From: an uncultured Megasphaera sp.
GTDB lineage: Bacteria > Bacillota > Negativicutes > Veillonellales > Megasphaeraceae
Length of the DNA stretch: 7,222 nt
NCBI RefSeq assembly: GCF_958350005.1
Contig: NZ_CATWFF010000103.1
Span: 1 to 7,222 of the forward strand
Direction: 5' to 3'
A program made the position numbers and the translations under genes. The number at the start of each line of letters is the position of its first letter. Position 1 is the stretch's first letter. A model generated the notes under the pieces. It had not been told where the DNA came from, ran no database searches, and was given only the letters and a program-made list of their open reading frames with translations. Shown here one piece after another: positions 1-5,752 of this stretch.

Positions 1-13
1 CTGCCATACGATT

Positions 14-62
14 ATTATAGCTTATTGTGAATTATTTCGCAAACTTTTTTTCATATTTTTTT
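14..62 (-). promoter_or_regulatory. Candidate outward promoter with UP-like A-tracts in the 3' end of the ligase gene
   Basis: On the minus strand a TTGCGA hexamer (37-42) is followed after exactly 17 bases by a perfect TATAAT (14-19). Two 7-A tracts (45-51 and 56-62) sit directly upstream of the -35 hexamer, where an UP element would lie. The promoter overlaps the last codons and stop of the ligase-like gene and would fire into sequence beyond the window. It is a motif match only; the -35 is 4 of 6. Confidence 0.5.
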
Positions 63-1302
63 GCTGTTCTGCATACATATTGGAGAATAGCGCACAAAAA
101 AGCCAGAAAACAAGGGAAATCTGGGTGCTGAATAAGTCATAATCGCTTACGCCGCATATGGCCTGAGACACAATAGCTGCGCAGACAAAAGCGGCTGTAG
201 CCCGGTCAAAACGTTCTGTCTGCTTCTGCCTTACGACGCGCCAGGCATACCAGAAAGTACCGAAAAAGAACCACATGGCAAAGAAAAAGCCAATGACCCC
301 CGTTTCAGCCAGGATATTTAAATACATATTATGAGCATGATAAATCGTAATGCCAGCCTGCTGAATAAATTCATTGTACATTGGATATACGTACTTAAAG
401 GCCCCCCAGCCGATGCCTAAAACGGGATGATCGCCGAACATGGCAATGGCCCCTTCCCACATATCGAGGCGCATGGCAACTGACGTATCAGCTTCGCTGC
501 GGCTGAAAATAGACAGAAGACGGCGCGCCACACCGCCGTGATAAAACAGCAGCACTGCCGGCACGGAAAGGAAAGAAAACCAGAGCCGCTTATCCCAGAT
601 CAGGCCGAAGAAGAAAACCAGCCCTGCCGCACTGAGCCAGGCGCCGCGGGAATAGGTCAGTACCAGGCACAGCGTCAGCACGGCAAATACGATGCCATAC
701 ATCCAGCGGTGTCCCCGATGGCGGGACCAGATGGTCATAGCTGCGGCGATACTCATGACCATGAGCAGGAACGCCGACAGCAAATTGGGATTATACAGAG
801 TCGAATACATGCGCCGCTGCAGCAGCGGAAAGGCTTCGGAATCGACCCACTCCACTTCGTGCAGCGTCAGCATGTGGGCATACTGATACAGCCCGTACAG
901 GGCGACGACGCAGGCACTGATGAGCAGCACGTGGATAACAAGGCGCCGTTCTGCCCGGCCCTGCAGAAAATGGCTGATAAGCATATACAGCAGCAAGTAC
1001 TGCAGCACCGTAAAGGCATGAAAGGCCGCCCCCATCAGCGCGTGCGGAGACCCTGCCAGCGACAGAAGGGACGCAGCAAAAAATCCCAGAGCCGGCACGG
1101 TCAGACCGGTACAGGAAAAAGGCGGCCCGCCGTACTTCCAGATATAATAAGCCGCCAGCCCCAGCGCAATGAGGAAACAGACTTCCATGACAATGAGCTG
1201 CAGGGGCATACAAAAAACAGTCCCCACCAGAGCGGCAACGACGCGCAGGCGCGCCTGTTCTGACGGGGAGCTATGTTGATAGTGATGTATTACACGGTTC
1301 AT
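22..1302 (-). CDS. O-antigen ligase / polysaccharide polymerase family membrane protein (Wzy_C-type)
   Basis: This is a 426-residue polytopic inner-membrane protein with roughly 11-12 hydrophobic segments. Motifs typical of the O-antigen ligase (WaaL)/Wzy-like family are visible: YNPN at 170-173, TYSRGAW at 216-222, RLDMWEGA at 278-285, GIGWGAF at 296-302 and HAHNMYLNILAETG at 322-335. The hydrophilic stretch at about 255-325 fits the large periplasmic loop of the family, which carries conserved Arg and His residues. Family members join undecaprenyl-linked glycans to an acceptor such as lipid A-core or protein, or polymerise repeat units. The sequence does not tell which of these this protein does. 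The start is ATG with an AAAGGAG ribosome site 7 bases upstream (1310-1316). The gene has its own promoter and sits downstream of the folC terminator, so it is not part of the valS-folC unit. No glycosyltransferase gene lies beside it in the window. The last codons are A-rich and overlap a candidate outward promoter. Family assignment is firm; substrate is unknown. Confidence 0.9.
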   Translation of the reverse strand: MNRVIHHYQHSSPSEQARLRVVAALVGTVFCMPLQLIVMEVCFLIALGLAAYYIWKYGGPPFSCTGLTVPALGFFAASLLSLAGSPHALMGAAFHAFTVLQYLLLYMLISHFLQGRAERRLVIHVLLISACVVALYGLYQYAHMLTLHEVEWVDSEAFPLLQRRMYSTLYNPNLLSAFLLMVMSIAAAMTIWSRHRGHRWMYGIVFAVLTLCLVLTYSRGAWLSAAGLVFFFGLIWDKRLWFSFLSVPAVLLFYHGGVARRLLSIFSRSEADTSVAMRLDMWEGAIAMFGDHPVLGIGWGAFKYVYPMYNEFIQQAGITIYHAHNMYLNILAETGVIGFFFAMWFFFGTFWYAWRVVRQKQTERFDRATAAFVCAAIVSQAICGVSDYDLFSTQISLVFWLFCALFSNMYAEQQKNMKKSLRNNSQ

Positions 1303-1309
1303 ACCATCG

Positions 1310-1316
1310 CTCCTTT
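1310..1316 (-). promoter_or_regulatory. Ribosome binding site of the O-antigen ligase-family gene
   Basis: The minus strand reads AAAGGAG here, 7 bases before the ATG at 1300-1302. This fixes the start codon. The site lies almost at the predicted transcription start, so the leader is very short. Confidence 0.8.
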
Positions 1317-1322
1317 GCCTGT

Positions 1323-1352
1323 ATTATACTATACATACCGGCAAAGGGTCTA
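1323..1352 (-). promoter_or_regulatory. Sigma-70-type promoter of the O-antigen ligase-family gene
   Basis: The minus strand has a perfect -10 TATAAT (1323-1328) and a 4-of-6 -35 TAGACC (1347-1352) separated by 18 bases. It lies between the folC terminator and the ligase start codon. Transcription would begin near 1316, giving a leader of about 14 bases that contains little more than the ribosome site. The location between a terminator and a gene start supports the call. Confidence 0.7.
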
Positions 1353-1365
1353 GAGCACGGGCATG

Positions 1366-1402
1366 CAAAAACGGGAACAGCCATCGGTTACGCTGTTCCC
1401 GT
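1366..1402 (-). terminator. Intrinsic terminator of the valS-folC transcript
   Basis: The minus strand carries ACGGGAACAGC (1392-1402), a 10-base loop (1382-1391) and the exact complement GCTGTTCCCGT (1371-1381). This forms a perfect 11-bp stem that runs into five T residues (1367-1371, the first of them paired in the stem). The stem begins 6 bases after the folC stop codon. The other strand has no matching T-run, so it acts in the folC direction only. It separates folC from the ligase-like gene. Confidence 0.9.
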
Positions 1403-1408
1403 CTGCAT

Positions 1409-2722
1409 TTACTGCAAAGATATGGAAAAATGTTCACGCAGGTACTGCCGCACGTCACCCTGAATGTACAGGGAGCCGACGATGCACAGCACGTCGCCAG
1501 GATGGACCGCTGCAAAAGCCCGGTCCAGTCCGGCATCCATGCTGTCTTCCCAGTCGGCGCGGCACGGCAGCATAGCGGCCATGGTCTTGGGATCGGCCGT
1601 CCGCGGCGTCGGCGCCGGAGCACAGACGACGTAATCATCGGGGTGAAACAGTTCCTGCACCATATGAGTGTAATCCTTGTCGGCCAGGACTGAAAACAGA
1701 AATACCCGCTTCCGACTGCCAAAGACGTCTCCGTAGGTCTGGCAGAACGTGCTGATGCCGGCCGGATTATGGGCGCCGTCAATGACGACGTCTGTTTCGC
1801 CGGCCTTTACGACCTGAAACCGCCCGGGCCAGCAGACCCTGGCCAGCCCTTCTTCCAGAGCCGTCCGGGTCAGACGCGGTTCGTGACGGGCAATGAGGAG
1901 CAGCGTCATGACTGCAGCGGCGCAGTTCGTCTGCTGGTGCCTGCCCATAAGGGGAATCGTCGCCGTCACGTCAAAGCCGTATTTTTCCCGCACCGTCACA
2001 ATCTGGCCGGCCTGGGGATGTTCCGCATCAGCCAGATTGCCGCTGTAGTCAAATCCGTAATGAAGGGCATAGAGACAGCTGTGCATTTCATAGGCCCTGC
2101 GGGCAATGACCTGCAGAGCCGGCGGTTCCGCCGTCGTAACGACAGGCACGCCTTCCTTGATAATTCCGGCCTTGACGGCAGCAATTTCTTCTATCGTATT
2201 GCCGCAGTACTTCATGTGATCCATGGCTACGTTGGTAATAACCGATACATCAGGCACGATGACATTCGTCGAATCGAGAAGGCCTCCCAGGCCTACTTCG
2301 ATGACGGCATATTCCACATGGACCTGAGCAAAGTGCCAGAACGCCGCTGCCGTAATCATTTCAAATTCTGTCGGCCGTTCTGCGCCGGCTGCTGCCATGT
2401 CTTCCACCGCTTCGGCTACGACGGCTACAGCTGCCGCAAAGTCGGTCCGGCTGATATCGGTGCCGTCGACGTGAATCCGTTCCGTATAGTCTTCCAGATG
2501 AGGCGACGTATACCGGCCGGTCTTGATGCCGGCATGGGTAAGAGCGCTGGCAATCATGGCCGTCGTCGATCCCTTGCCGTTCGTGCCGGTGACGTGAATC
2601 GTCCGATACTGGTTCTGAGGATTCCCCAGCCGTTCCAGCAGAGCCTCAATACGCCCCAGGCCCATTTGAATGCCAAACACGCTGGCATGTTCCAAATAGT
2701 AAATACTTTCTTCGTATGTCAT
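1409..2722 (-). CDS. folC: Bifunctional folylpolyglutamate synthase / dihydrofolate synthase
   Basis: The 437-residue cytoplasmic protein is a Mur-ligase-fold, ATP-dependent enzyme. It adds L-glutamate to dihydropteroate (making dihydrofolate) and to reduced folates (making polyglutamates). The P-loop VTGTNGKGST is at 44-53, SPHL at 73-76, TEFEMITAAAF at 118-128, EVGLGG at 142-147 with D150, T152 and N153, DH at 168-169, and KAGIIK at 184-189, where K184 is the expected carbamylated lysine. GRHQQTN is at 260-266, WPGRF at 298-302 and DGAHNP at 315-320. Length is normal for the family. The start ATG has an AGAAGG ribosome site (2729-2734) that touches the last base of the valS stop. The genes are 11 bases apart, so co-transcription and probably translational coupling with valS are expected. 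A strong terminator follows. One oddity is Val183 just before KAGI, where many relatives have Glu. Whether the dihydrofolate synthase activity is kept cannot be read from sequence alone. Confidence 0.96.
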   Translation of the reverse strand: MTYEESIYYLEHASVFGIQMGLGRIEALLERLGNPQNQYRTIHVTGTNGKGSTTAMIASALTHAGIKTGRYTSPHLEDYTERIHVDGTDISRTDFAAAVAVVAEAVEDMAAAGAERPTEFEMITAAAFWHFAQVHVEYAVIEVGLGGLLDSTNVIVPDVSVITNVAMDHMKYCGNTIEEIAAVKAGIIKEGVPVVTTAEPPALQVIARRAYEMHSCLYALHYGFDYSGNLADAEHPQAGQIVTVREKYGFDVTATIPLMGRHQQTNCAAAVMTLLLIARHEPRLTRTALEEGLARVCWPGRFQVVKAGETDVVIDGAHNPAGISTFCQTYGDVFGSRKRVFLFSVLADKDYTHMVQELFHPDDYVVCAPAPTPRTADPKTMAAMLPCRADWEDSMDAGLDRAFAAVHPGDVLCIVGSLYIQGDVRQYLREHFSISLQ

Positions 2723-2728
2723 AGGACG

Positions 2729-2734
2729 CCTTCT
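2729..2734 (-). promoter_or_regulatory. Ribosome binding site of folC overlapping the valS stop
   Basis: The minus strand reads AGAAGG, 6 bases before the folC ATG (2720-2722), and shares one base with the valS TAA (2734-2736). A ribosome ending valS would sit on the folC initiation region, which favours coupled translation. Confidence 0.65.
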
Positions 2735-5397
2735 TACAGTTTTGCCAGATCGTCGAGACGTTTCGTCAGGGCTGCCATCTTTTCCGAATAGTCGGCAAGT
2801 TTGGCCTTTTCTTTTTCGACAACATCAGCCGGCGCCTTGGCCAGGAATCCCTGGTTGGACAGCTTCTTCTGAAGCCGTTCGATTTCTTTGGTCATCTTTT
2901 CCTGTTCTTTGTGAACGCGGGCCGTTTCCTTTTCCACGTCAATCAGGTCTTTCAGCTGCAGGTATACTTCAATGCCTGGTACGACGGCGACGACGGCGTT
3001 TTCCGGTTTGGCATCGGTCGGAGCCAGAAGGGTGACTTTATCGGCAAAAGCCAGAACGTGGAAATAATATTCATAGGTTTTCAGGGTCTGGGCCATGGCG
3101 TCTGTTGCCGGAATCATGATGACCGGCGCCTTTTTGCCCATAGGCACGTTCGATTCAGCCCGGAGATTGCGGATACCCTTAATGGCTTCCATCATGGTAT
3201 TCATCGTTGCCGCATCTTCCTTGAAGTCCCATGCTTCCTGCACTTTCGGCCAGGGAGCGACGATGATGCTTTCCCCTTCATGCGGCAGGTGCTGCCACAG
3301 ATGTTCCGTCACAAAGGGCATGAACGGATGGAGCAGTTCCAGCGTATGGGTCAGGACATAGACCAGGACGTACTGCGCTGTCCGGCGGCTCCGTTCGTCA
3401 TCAGACTTGTACAGGCGCTGCTTGGCCAGTTCGATATACCAGTCGCAGTATGAATTCCAGATGAAGTTGTATACCGTATCGGCAGCATCGCCCAGTTCAA
3501 AGGCGTCGAGGTTGGTCGTTACATTGCGGACAGCGTCGTTGAAGGACGAGAGAATCCAGCGGTCTGCCAACGTCAGGTCGGCGTCTTCAGGCACGAAGGA
3601 TTCGTCATAATCGGTCAGATTCATGATGACGAATTTTGTGGCATTCCAGATCTTGTTGGCGAAATTGCGGTTTGCTTCGACCCGTTCCATGTAGAACCGC
3701 ATGTCGTTGCCCGGTGTATTGCCTGTAACCAGCGTAAAGCGAAGAGCATCGGCGCCGTATTCTTCGCACACGCCCAGGGGGTCGATGCCGTTGCCCAGAG
3801 ACTTGCTCATCTTGCGGCCCTGGCTGTCGCGGACAAGGCCGTGAATGAAGACGTGCCGGAACGGAATATCCTTCATGAATTCGCAGGTCATAAACATCAT
3901 GCGGGCAACCCAGAAGAAAATAATATCATAGCCCGTAACGAGGACGCTCGTCGGGAAGAACTGCTTCAGATCGGCTGTCTGTTCCGGCCAGCCCATGGTC
4001 GAAAACGGCCAGAGAGCCGAGCTGAACCACGTATCGAGGACGTCCGGGTCCTGATGGATATGGGTGCTGCCGCAGTGCGGGCACGCCGTCAGATCGGTCC
4101 GGCTGACCGACGTTTTGCCGCAGTCATCGCAGTACCAGACCGGGATCTGATGGCCCCACCAGAGCTGCCGGGAAATACACCAGTCGTGGACGTCTTCCAG
4201 CCAGTGATTGTATATCTTGGCAAAGCGGTCCGGCACGAATTTCGTCTTGCCGCTGGATACGCCTTCCAGGGCGGCTTTCGTGAGCGGTGCCATCTTGACG
4301 AACCACTGCTTCGTCAGGAACGGTTCGATCGTCGTCTTGCAGCGCGAGCAGTGACCGACAGCATGGGTCAGTTCTTCGATGTGATCGAGGAGGCCCAGGG
4401 CTTTCAGATCTTCCACGACGGCTTTGCGGCAGTCTTCGCGGGTCATGCCGTCATATTTTGCGCCGGCCTTTTCGTTCATGGTGCCGTCCAGGTTCATGAT
4501 CATAATCGATTCCAGATGATGGCGCTGGCCCATTTCAAAGTCGTTCGGGTCGTGAGCCGGCGTAATCTTGACGGCGCCTGTACCAAAGCCGATATCGACG
4601 TAGTCATCGGCAATGACTTCGACTTCCCGGTTAATCAGGGGAACGACGACTTTCTTGCCAATATACTTCTTCATCCGGTCGTCATTGGGGTTGACGGCAA
4701 CGGCCGTATCGCCCATGACTGTTTCCGGACGGGTCGTGGCAATCATGATGTAATCATCTTCGCCGACGACGGGGTATTTAATATACCATAAATGGCCCTG
4801 TACGTCGGAATGGTCGACTTCAATGTCGCTCAGTGCCGTATGGCAGTGAGGGCACCAGTTCGTAATGCGCTGGCCCTGGTAAATGAGGCCTTTTTCGTAC
4901 AGGGAAACGAAGACTTCCCGTACAGCCCGGGCGCAGACATCATCCATGGTAAAGCGCTTGCGGCTCCAGTCGCAGGACGAGCCCAGACGGCGCACCTGCT
5001 GTTCAATGCGATTGCCGTACTGGTTTTTCCAGGCCCATACATGTTCCAGGAATTTTTCCCGGCCAATATCATACCGCGTCTTCCCTTCTTCTTTGGCCAG
5101 CTGCTGTTCTACCTTGACCTGCGTGGCAATGCCGGCATGGTCGGTCCCGGGAATCCAGGCGACGTTATACCCTTCCATGCGCTTGAAGCGGACGAGAATA
5201 TCCTGCAGCGTATTGTCCAGGGCGTGGCCCATGTGCAGCTGCCCCGTTACGTTCGGCGGCGGCATAACGATGCTGAACGGTTCTTTCGATGCGTCCGGAT
5301 CCTGATGAAAATAGCCGTTCTTTTCCCAGAAATCATACCATGACATTTCCATTTCGTTAGGCGCGTACGTGCCCAAACTTTCTTTATTCCATTTCAT
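2734..5397 (-). CDS. valS: Valyl-tRNA synthetase
   Basis: This class Ia synthetase (887 residues from the chosen start) charges tRNA-Val with valine in the cytoplasm and edits threonine mischarging. The nucleotide-binding HMGH signature is at 55-58 and KMSKS at 529-533. The CP1 editing domain shows TTRPE at 221-225 and HDPND at 282-286. Two zinc sites are visible: C182/C185 with C350/C353, and C423/C426 with C439/C442. This is the two-zinc layout I recall from Thermus ValRS. The last 70 or so residues are a Lys/Glu-rich coiled-coil arm typical of bacterial ValRS. I start at the ATG at 5395-5397 (MKWNKES), with GGAGG 9 bases upstream (5407-5411). A longer frame opening at a TTG (5419-5421) is rejected because that codon lies beside the leader terminator T-run and upstream of the ribosome site. 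The gene is preceded by a valine T-box and followed by folC in the same unit. No key residue is missing. Confidence 0.98.
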   Translation of the reverse strand: MKWNKESLGTYAPNEMEMSWYDFWEKNGYFHQDPDASKEPFSIVMPPPNVTGQLHMGHALDNTLQDILVRFKRMEGYNVAWIPGTDHAGIATQVKVEQQLAKEEGKTRYDIGREKFLEHVWAWKNQYGNRIEQQVRRLGSSCDWSRKRFTMDDVCARAVREVFVSLYEKGLIYQGQRITNWCPHCHTALSDIEVDHSDVQGHLWYIKYPVVGEDDYIMIATTRPETVMGDTAVAVNPNDDRMKKYIGKKVVVPLINREVEVIADDYVDIGFGTGAVKITPAHDPNDFEMGQRHHLESIMIMNLDGTMNEKAGAKYDGMTREDCRKAVVEDLKALGLLDHIEELTHAVGHCSRCKTTIEPFLTKQWFVKMAPLTKAALEGVSSGKTKFVPDRFAKIYNHWLEDVHDWCISRQLWWGHQIPVWYCDDCGKTSVSRTDLTACPHCGSTHIHQDPDVLDTWFSSALWPFSTMGWPEQTADLKQFFPTSVLVTGYDIIFFWVARMMFMTCEFMKDIPFRHVFIHGLVRDSQGRKMSKSLGNGIDPLGVCEEYGADALRFTLVTGNTPGNDMRFYMERVEANRNFANKIWNATKFVIMNLTDYDESFVPEDADLTLADRWILSSFNDAVRNVTTNLDAFELGDAADTVYNFIWNSYCDWYIELAKQRLYKSDDERSRRTAQYVLVYVLTHTLELLHPFMPFVTEHLWQHLPHEGESIIVAPWPKVQEAWDFKEDAATMNTMMEAIKGIRNLRAESNVPMGKKAPVIMIPATDAMAQTLKTYEYYFHVLAFADKVTLLAPTDAKPENAVVAVVPGIEVYLQLKDLIDVEKETARVHKEQEKMTKEIERLQKKLSNQGFLAKAPADVVEKEKAKLADYSEKMAALTKRLDDLAKL

Positions 5398-5406
5398 GTC
5401 GCTGTC

Positions 5407-5412
5407 CCTCCA
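5407..5412 (-). promoter_or_regulatory. Ribosome binding site that fixes the valS start
   Basis: The minus strand reads GGAGGG here, between the leader terminator T-run and the ATG at 5395-5397, with about 9 bases after GGAGG. It sits downstream of the in-frame TTG at 5419-5421, so it cannot serve that codon. This decides for the ATG. Confidence 0.85.
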
Positions 5413-5419
5413 TAGATAC

Positions 5420-5471
5420 AAAAAAAGCGTTCTCCCATCCCAAGGGTCTTCCCTTAGGACGAAAGAACGCT
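5420..5471 (-). terminator. Regulated intrinsic terminator of the valS T-box leader
   Basis: On the minus strand AGCGTTCT (5464-5471) pairs with AGAACGCT (5426-5433). Above a TT/GG internal loop, CGTCCTAAGGG pairs with CCCTTGGGATG over 11 bp (two G-U pairs) with an AAGA loop. Seven T residues follow (5420-5426). The CGTCC and CCTAA part is shared with the antiterminator, so the two structures exclude each other. Termination is expected when tRNA-Val is charged. Confidence 0.93.
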
Positions 5472-5479
5472 GTTACTTC

Positions 5480-5492
5480 CGCGGTACCACCT
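5480..5492 (-). promoter_or_regulatory. T-box sequence (antiterminator bulge)
   Basis: The minus strand reads AGGTGGTACCGCG, matching the T-box core GGUGGNACCGCG. The variable base is T, which would pair with an A discriminator base, as tRNA-Val normally has. Confidence 0.95.
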
Positions 5493-5579
5493 AATTTGCT
5501 GCAGCACACTGCAGCCACTTCATCACGCACGTAACGGGTGCCAGACCGGGCAGGCCTTTCCTCCTGCCAGCTCACGGGT

Positions 5580-5582
5580 GAC
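5580..5582 (-). promoter_or_regulatory. T-box specifier codon GUC (Val)
   Basis: In the minus-strand leader, GTC lies between the helix GCAGC and the GTGAG of lower Stem I and is followed by A, as specifiers usually are. It reads as valine, agreeing with the downstream valS. A tRNA-Val with anticodon GAC would match exactly. Assignment rests on hand folding of Stem I. Confidence 0.82.
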
Positions 5583-5678
5583 GTGCTGCCTGCTCATGAA
5601 CGCCTTCGCACCATACCGGCGTCTCTCTGCCACGAAACGGAGCAGCTTCTTCCGCTCATCGCCATTATCATGGCTTAC

Positions 5679-5707
5679 ATTGTAGCAAGTTTACATTCCC
5701 TTGTCAA
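5679..5707 (-). promoter_or_regulatory. Sigma-70-type promoter of the valS-folC unit
   Basis: The minus strand has a perfect -35 TTGACA (5702-5707), a 17-base spacer and the -10 TACAAT (5679-5684, 5 of 6). Transcription would start near 5671-5673, right at the 5' base of the T-box Stem I. Strength is expected to be high, with output set by the T-box terminator downstream. Confidence 0.9.
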
Positions 5708-5723
5708 TGCAAACTACAGGCCA

Positions 5724-5744
5724 GCCATGCAGCTTTTGCATGAC
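5724..5744 (-). other. Stem-loop after the AbgT-family gene, without a T-run
   Basis: GTCATGCA (5737-5744) and TGCATGGC (5724-5731) form an 8-bp stem with one G-U pair and a 5-base loop on the minus strand, 8 bases after the transporter stop. No T-run follows, so it is a poor intrinsic terminator. It might stabilise a 3' end or be incidental. Confidence 0.4.
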
Positions 5745-5752
5745 ATGAGCCA

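Larger units (their letters stand above)
5420..5675 (-). promoter_or_regulatory. T-box riboswitch leader of valS, specifier GUC (valine)
   Basis: This is a transcriptional T-box leader of about 250 bases that senses uncharged tRNA-Val. In RNA order it has a Stem I with GATGA and GTGAG at its lower part (K-turn-like), a helix GCTGC/GCAGC (5642-5646 with 5585-5589), AGAGAG (5623-5628), and a distal hairpin ACGCC/GGCGT (5618-5622 with 5600-5604) whose loop contains TGGTGCGAA. The 3' side of the specifier loop holds GTC followed by A. A 6-bp hairpin GGCAGG/CCTGCC (5563-5568 with 5549-5554) and a 7-bp hairpin GCTGCAG/CTGCAGC (5509-5515 with 5498-5504) follow. Next is the T-box AGGTGGTACCGCG (5480-5492). 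Its bulge TGGT (5486-5489) complements an ACCA acceptor end, as expected for tRNA-Val. The antiterminator pairs TTAGG with CCTAA and GCG with CGT, in competition with the terminator at 5420-5471. Uncharged tRNA-Val should stabilise the antiterminator and switch valS-folC on. Confidence 0.95.

Noticed and set aside
5..7. Minus-strand ATG just after the ligase gene as the start of the next gene
   Set aside because: It has no ribosome site and would fall at the predicted transcription start; only two codons are visible.
45..62. Two 7-A tracts in the ligase gene as possible phase-variation or frameshift sites
   Set aside because: They are within the last dozen or so codons, where slippage would change only a short tail. 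The promoter upstream-element reading explains them better.
538..1263. 241-codon open frame on the plus strand opposite the ligase-like gene
   Set aside because: The product is rich in Gln, Arg, His and Pro with no recognisable domain, and it lies fully opposite a gene with clear family motifs. It looks like a shadow frame.
1324..1782. 152-codon minus-strand frame overlapping the end of folC
   Set aside because: It is an alternative frame of folC that runs through the terminator and ends in the promoter region. FolC is complete without a frameshift, so there is no sign of a split gene.
1769..2791. 340-codon plus-strand open frame opposite folC
   Set aside because: No domain and low-complexity basic composition are seen, and the opposite strand encodes a complete FolC with all motifs.
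3841..4791. 316-codon plus-strand open frame opposite valS
   Set aside because: It lies entirely within valS, which is intact, and its translation shows no known motif.
5384..5575. 63-codon minus-strand frame inside the T-box leader
   Set aside because: It covers conserved RNA structure (T-box and terminator) and overlaps the valS start. A leader peptide is not needed to explain control by a T-box.
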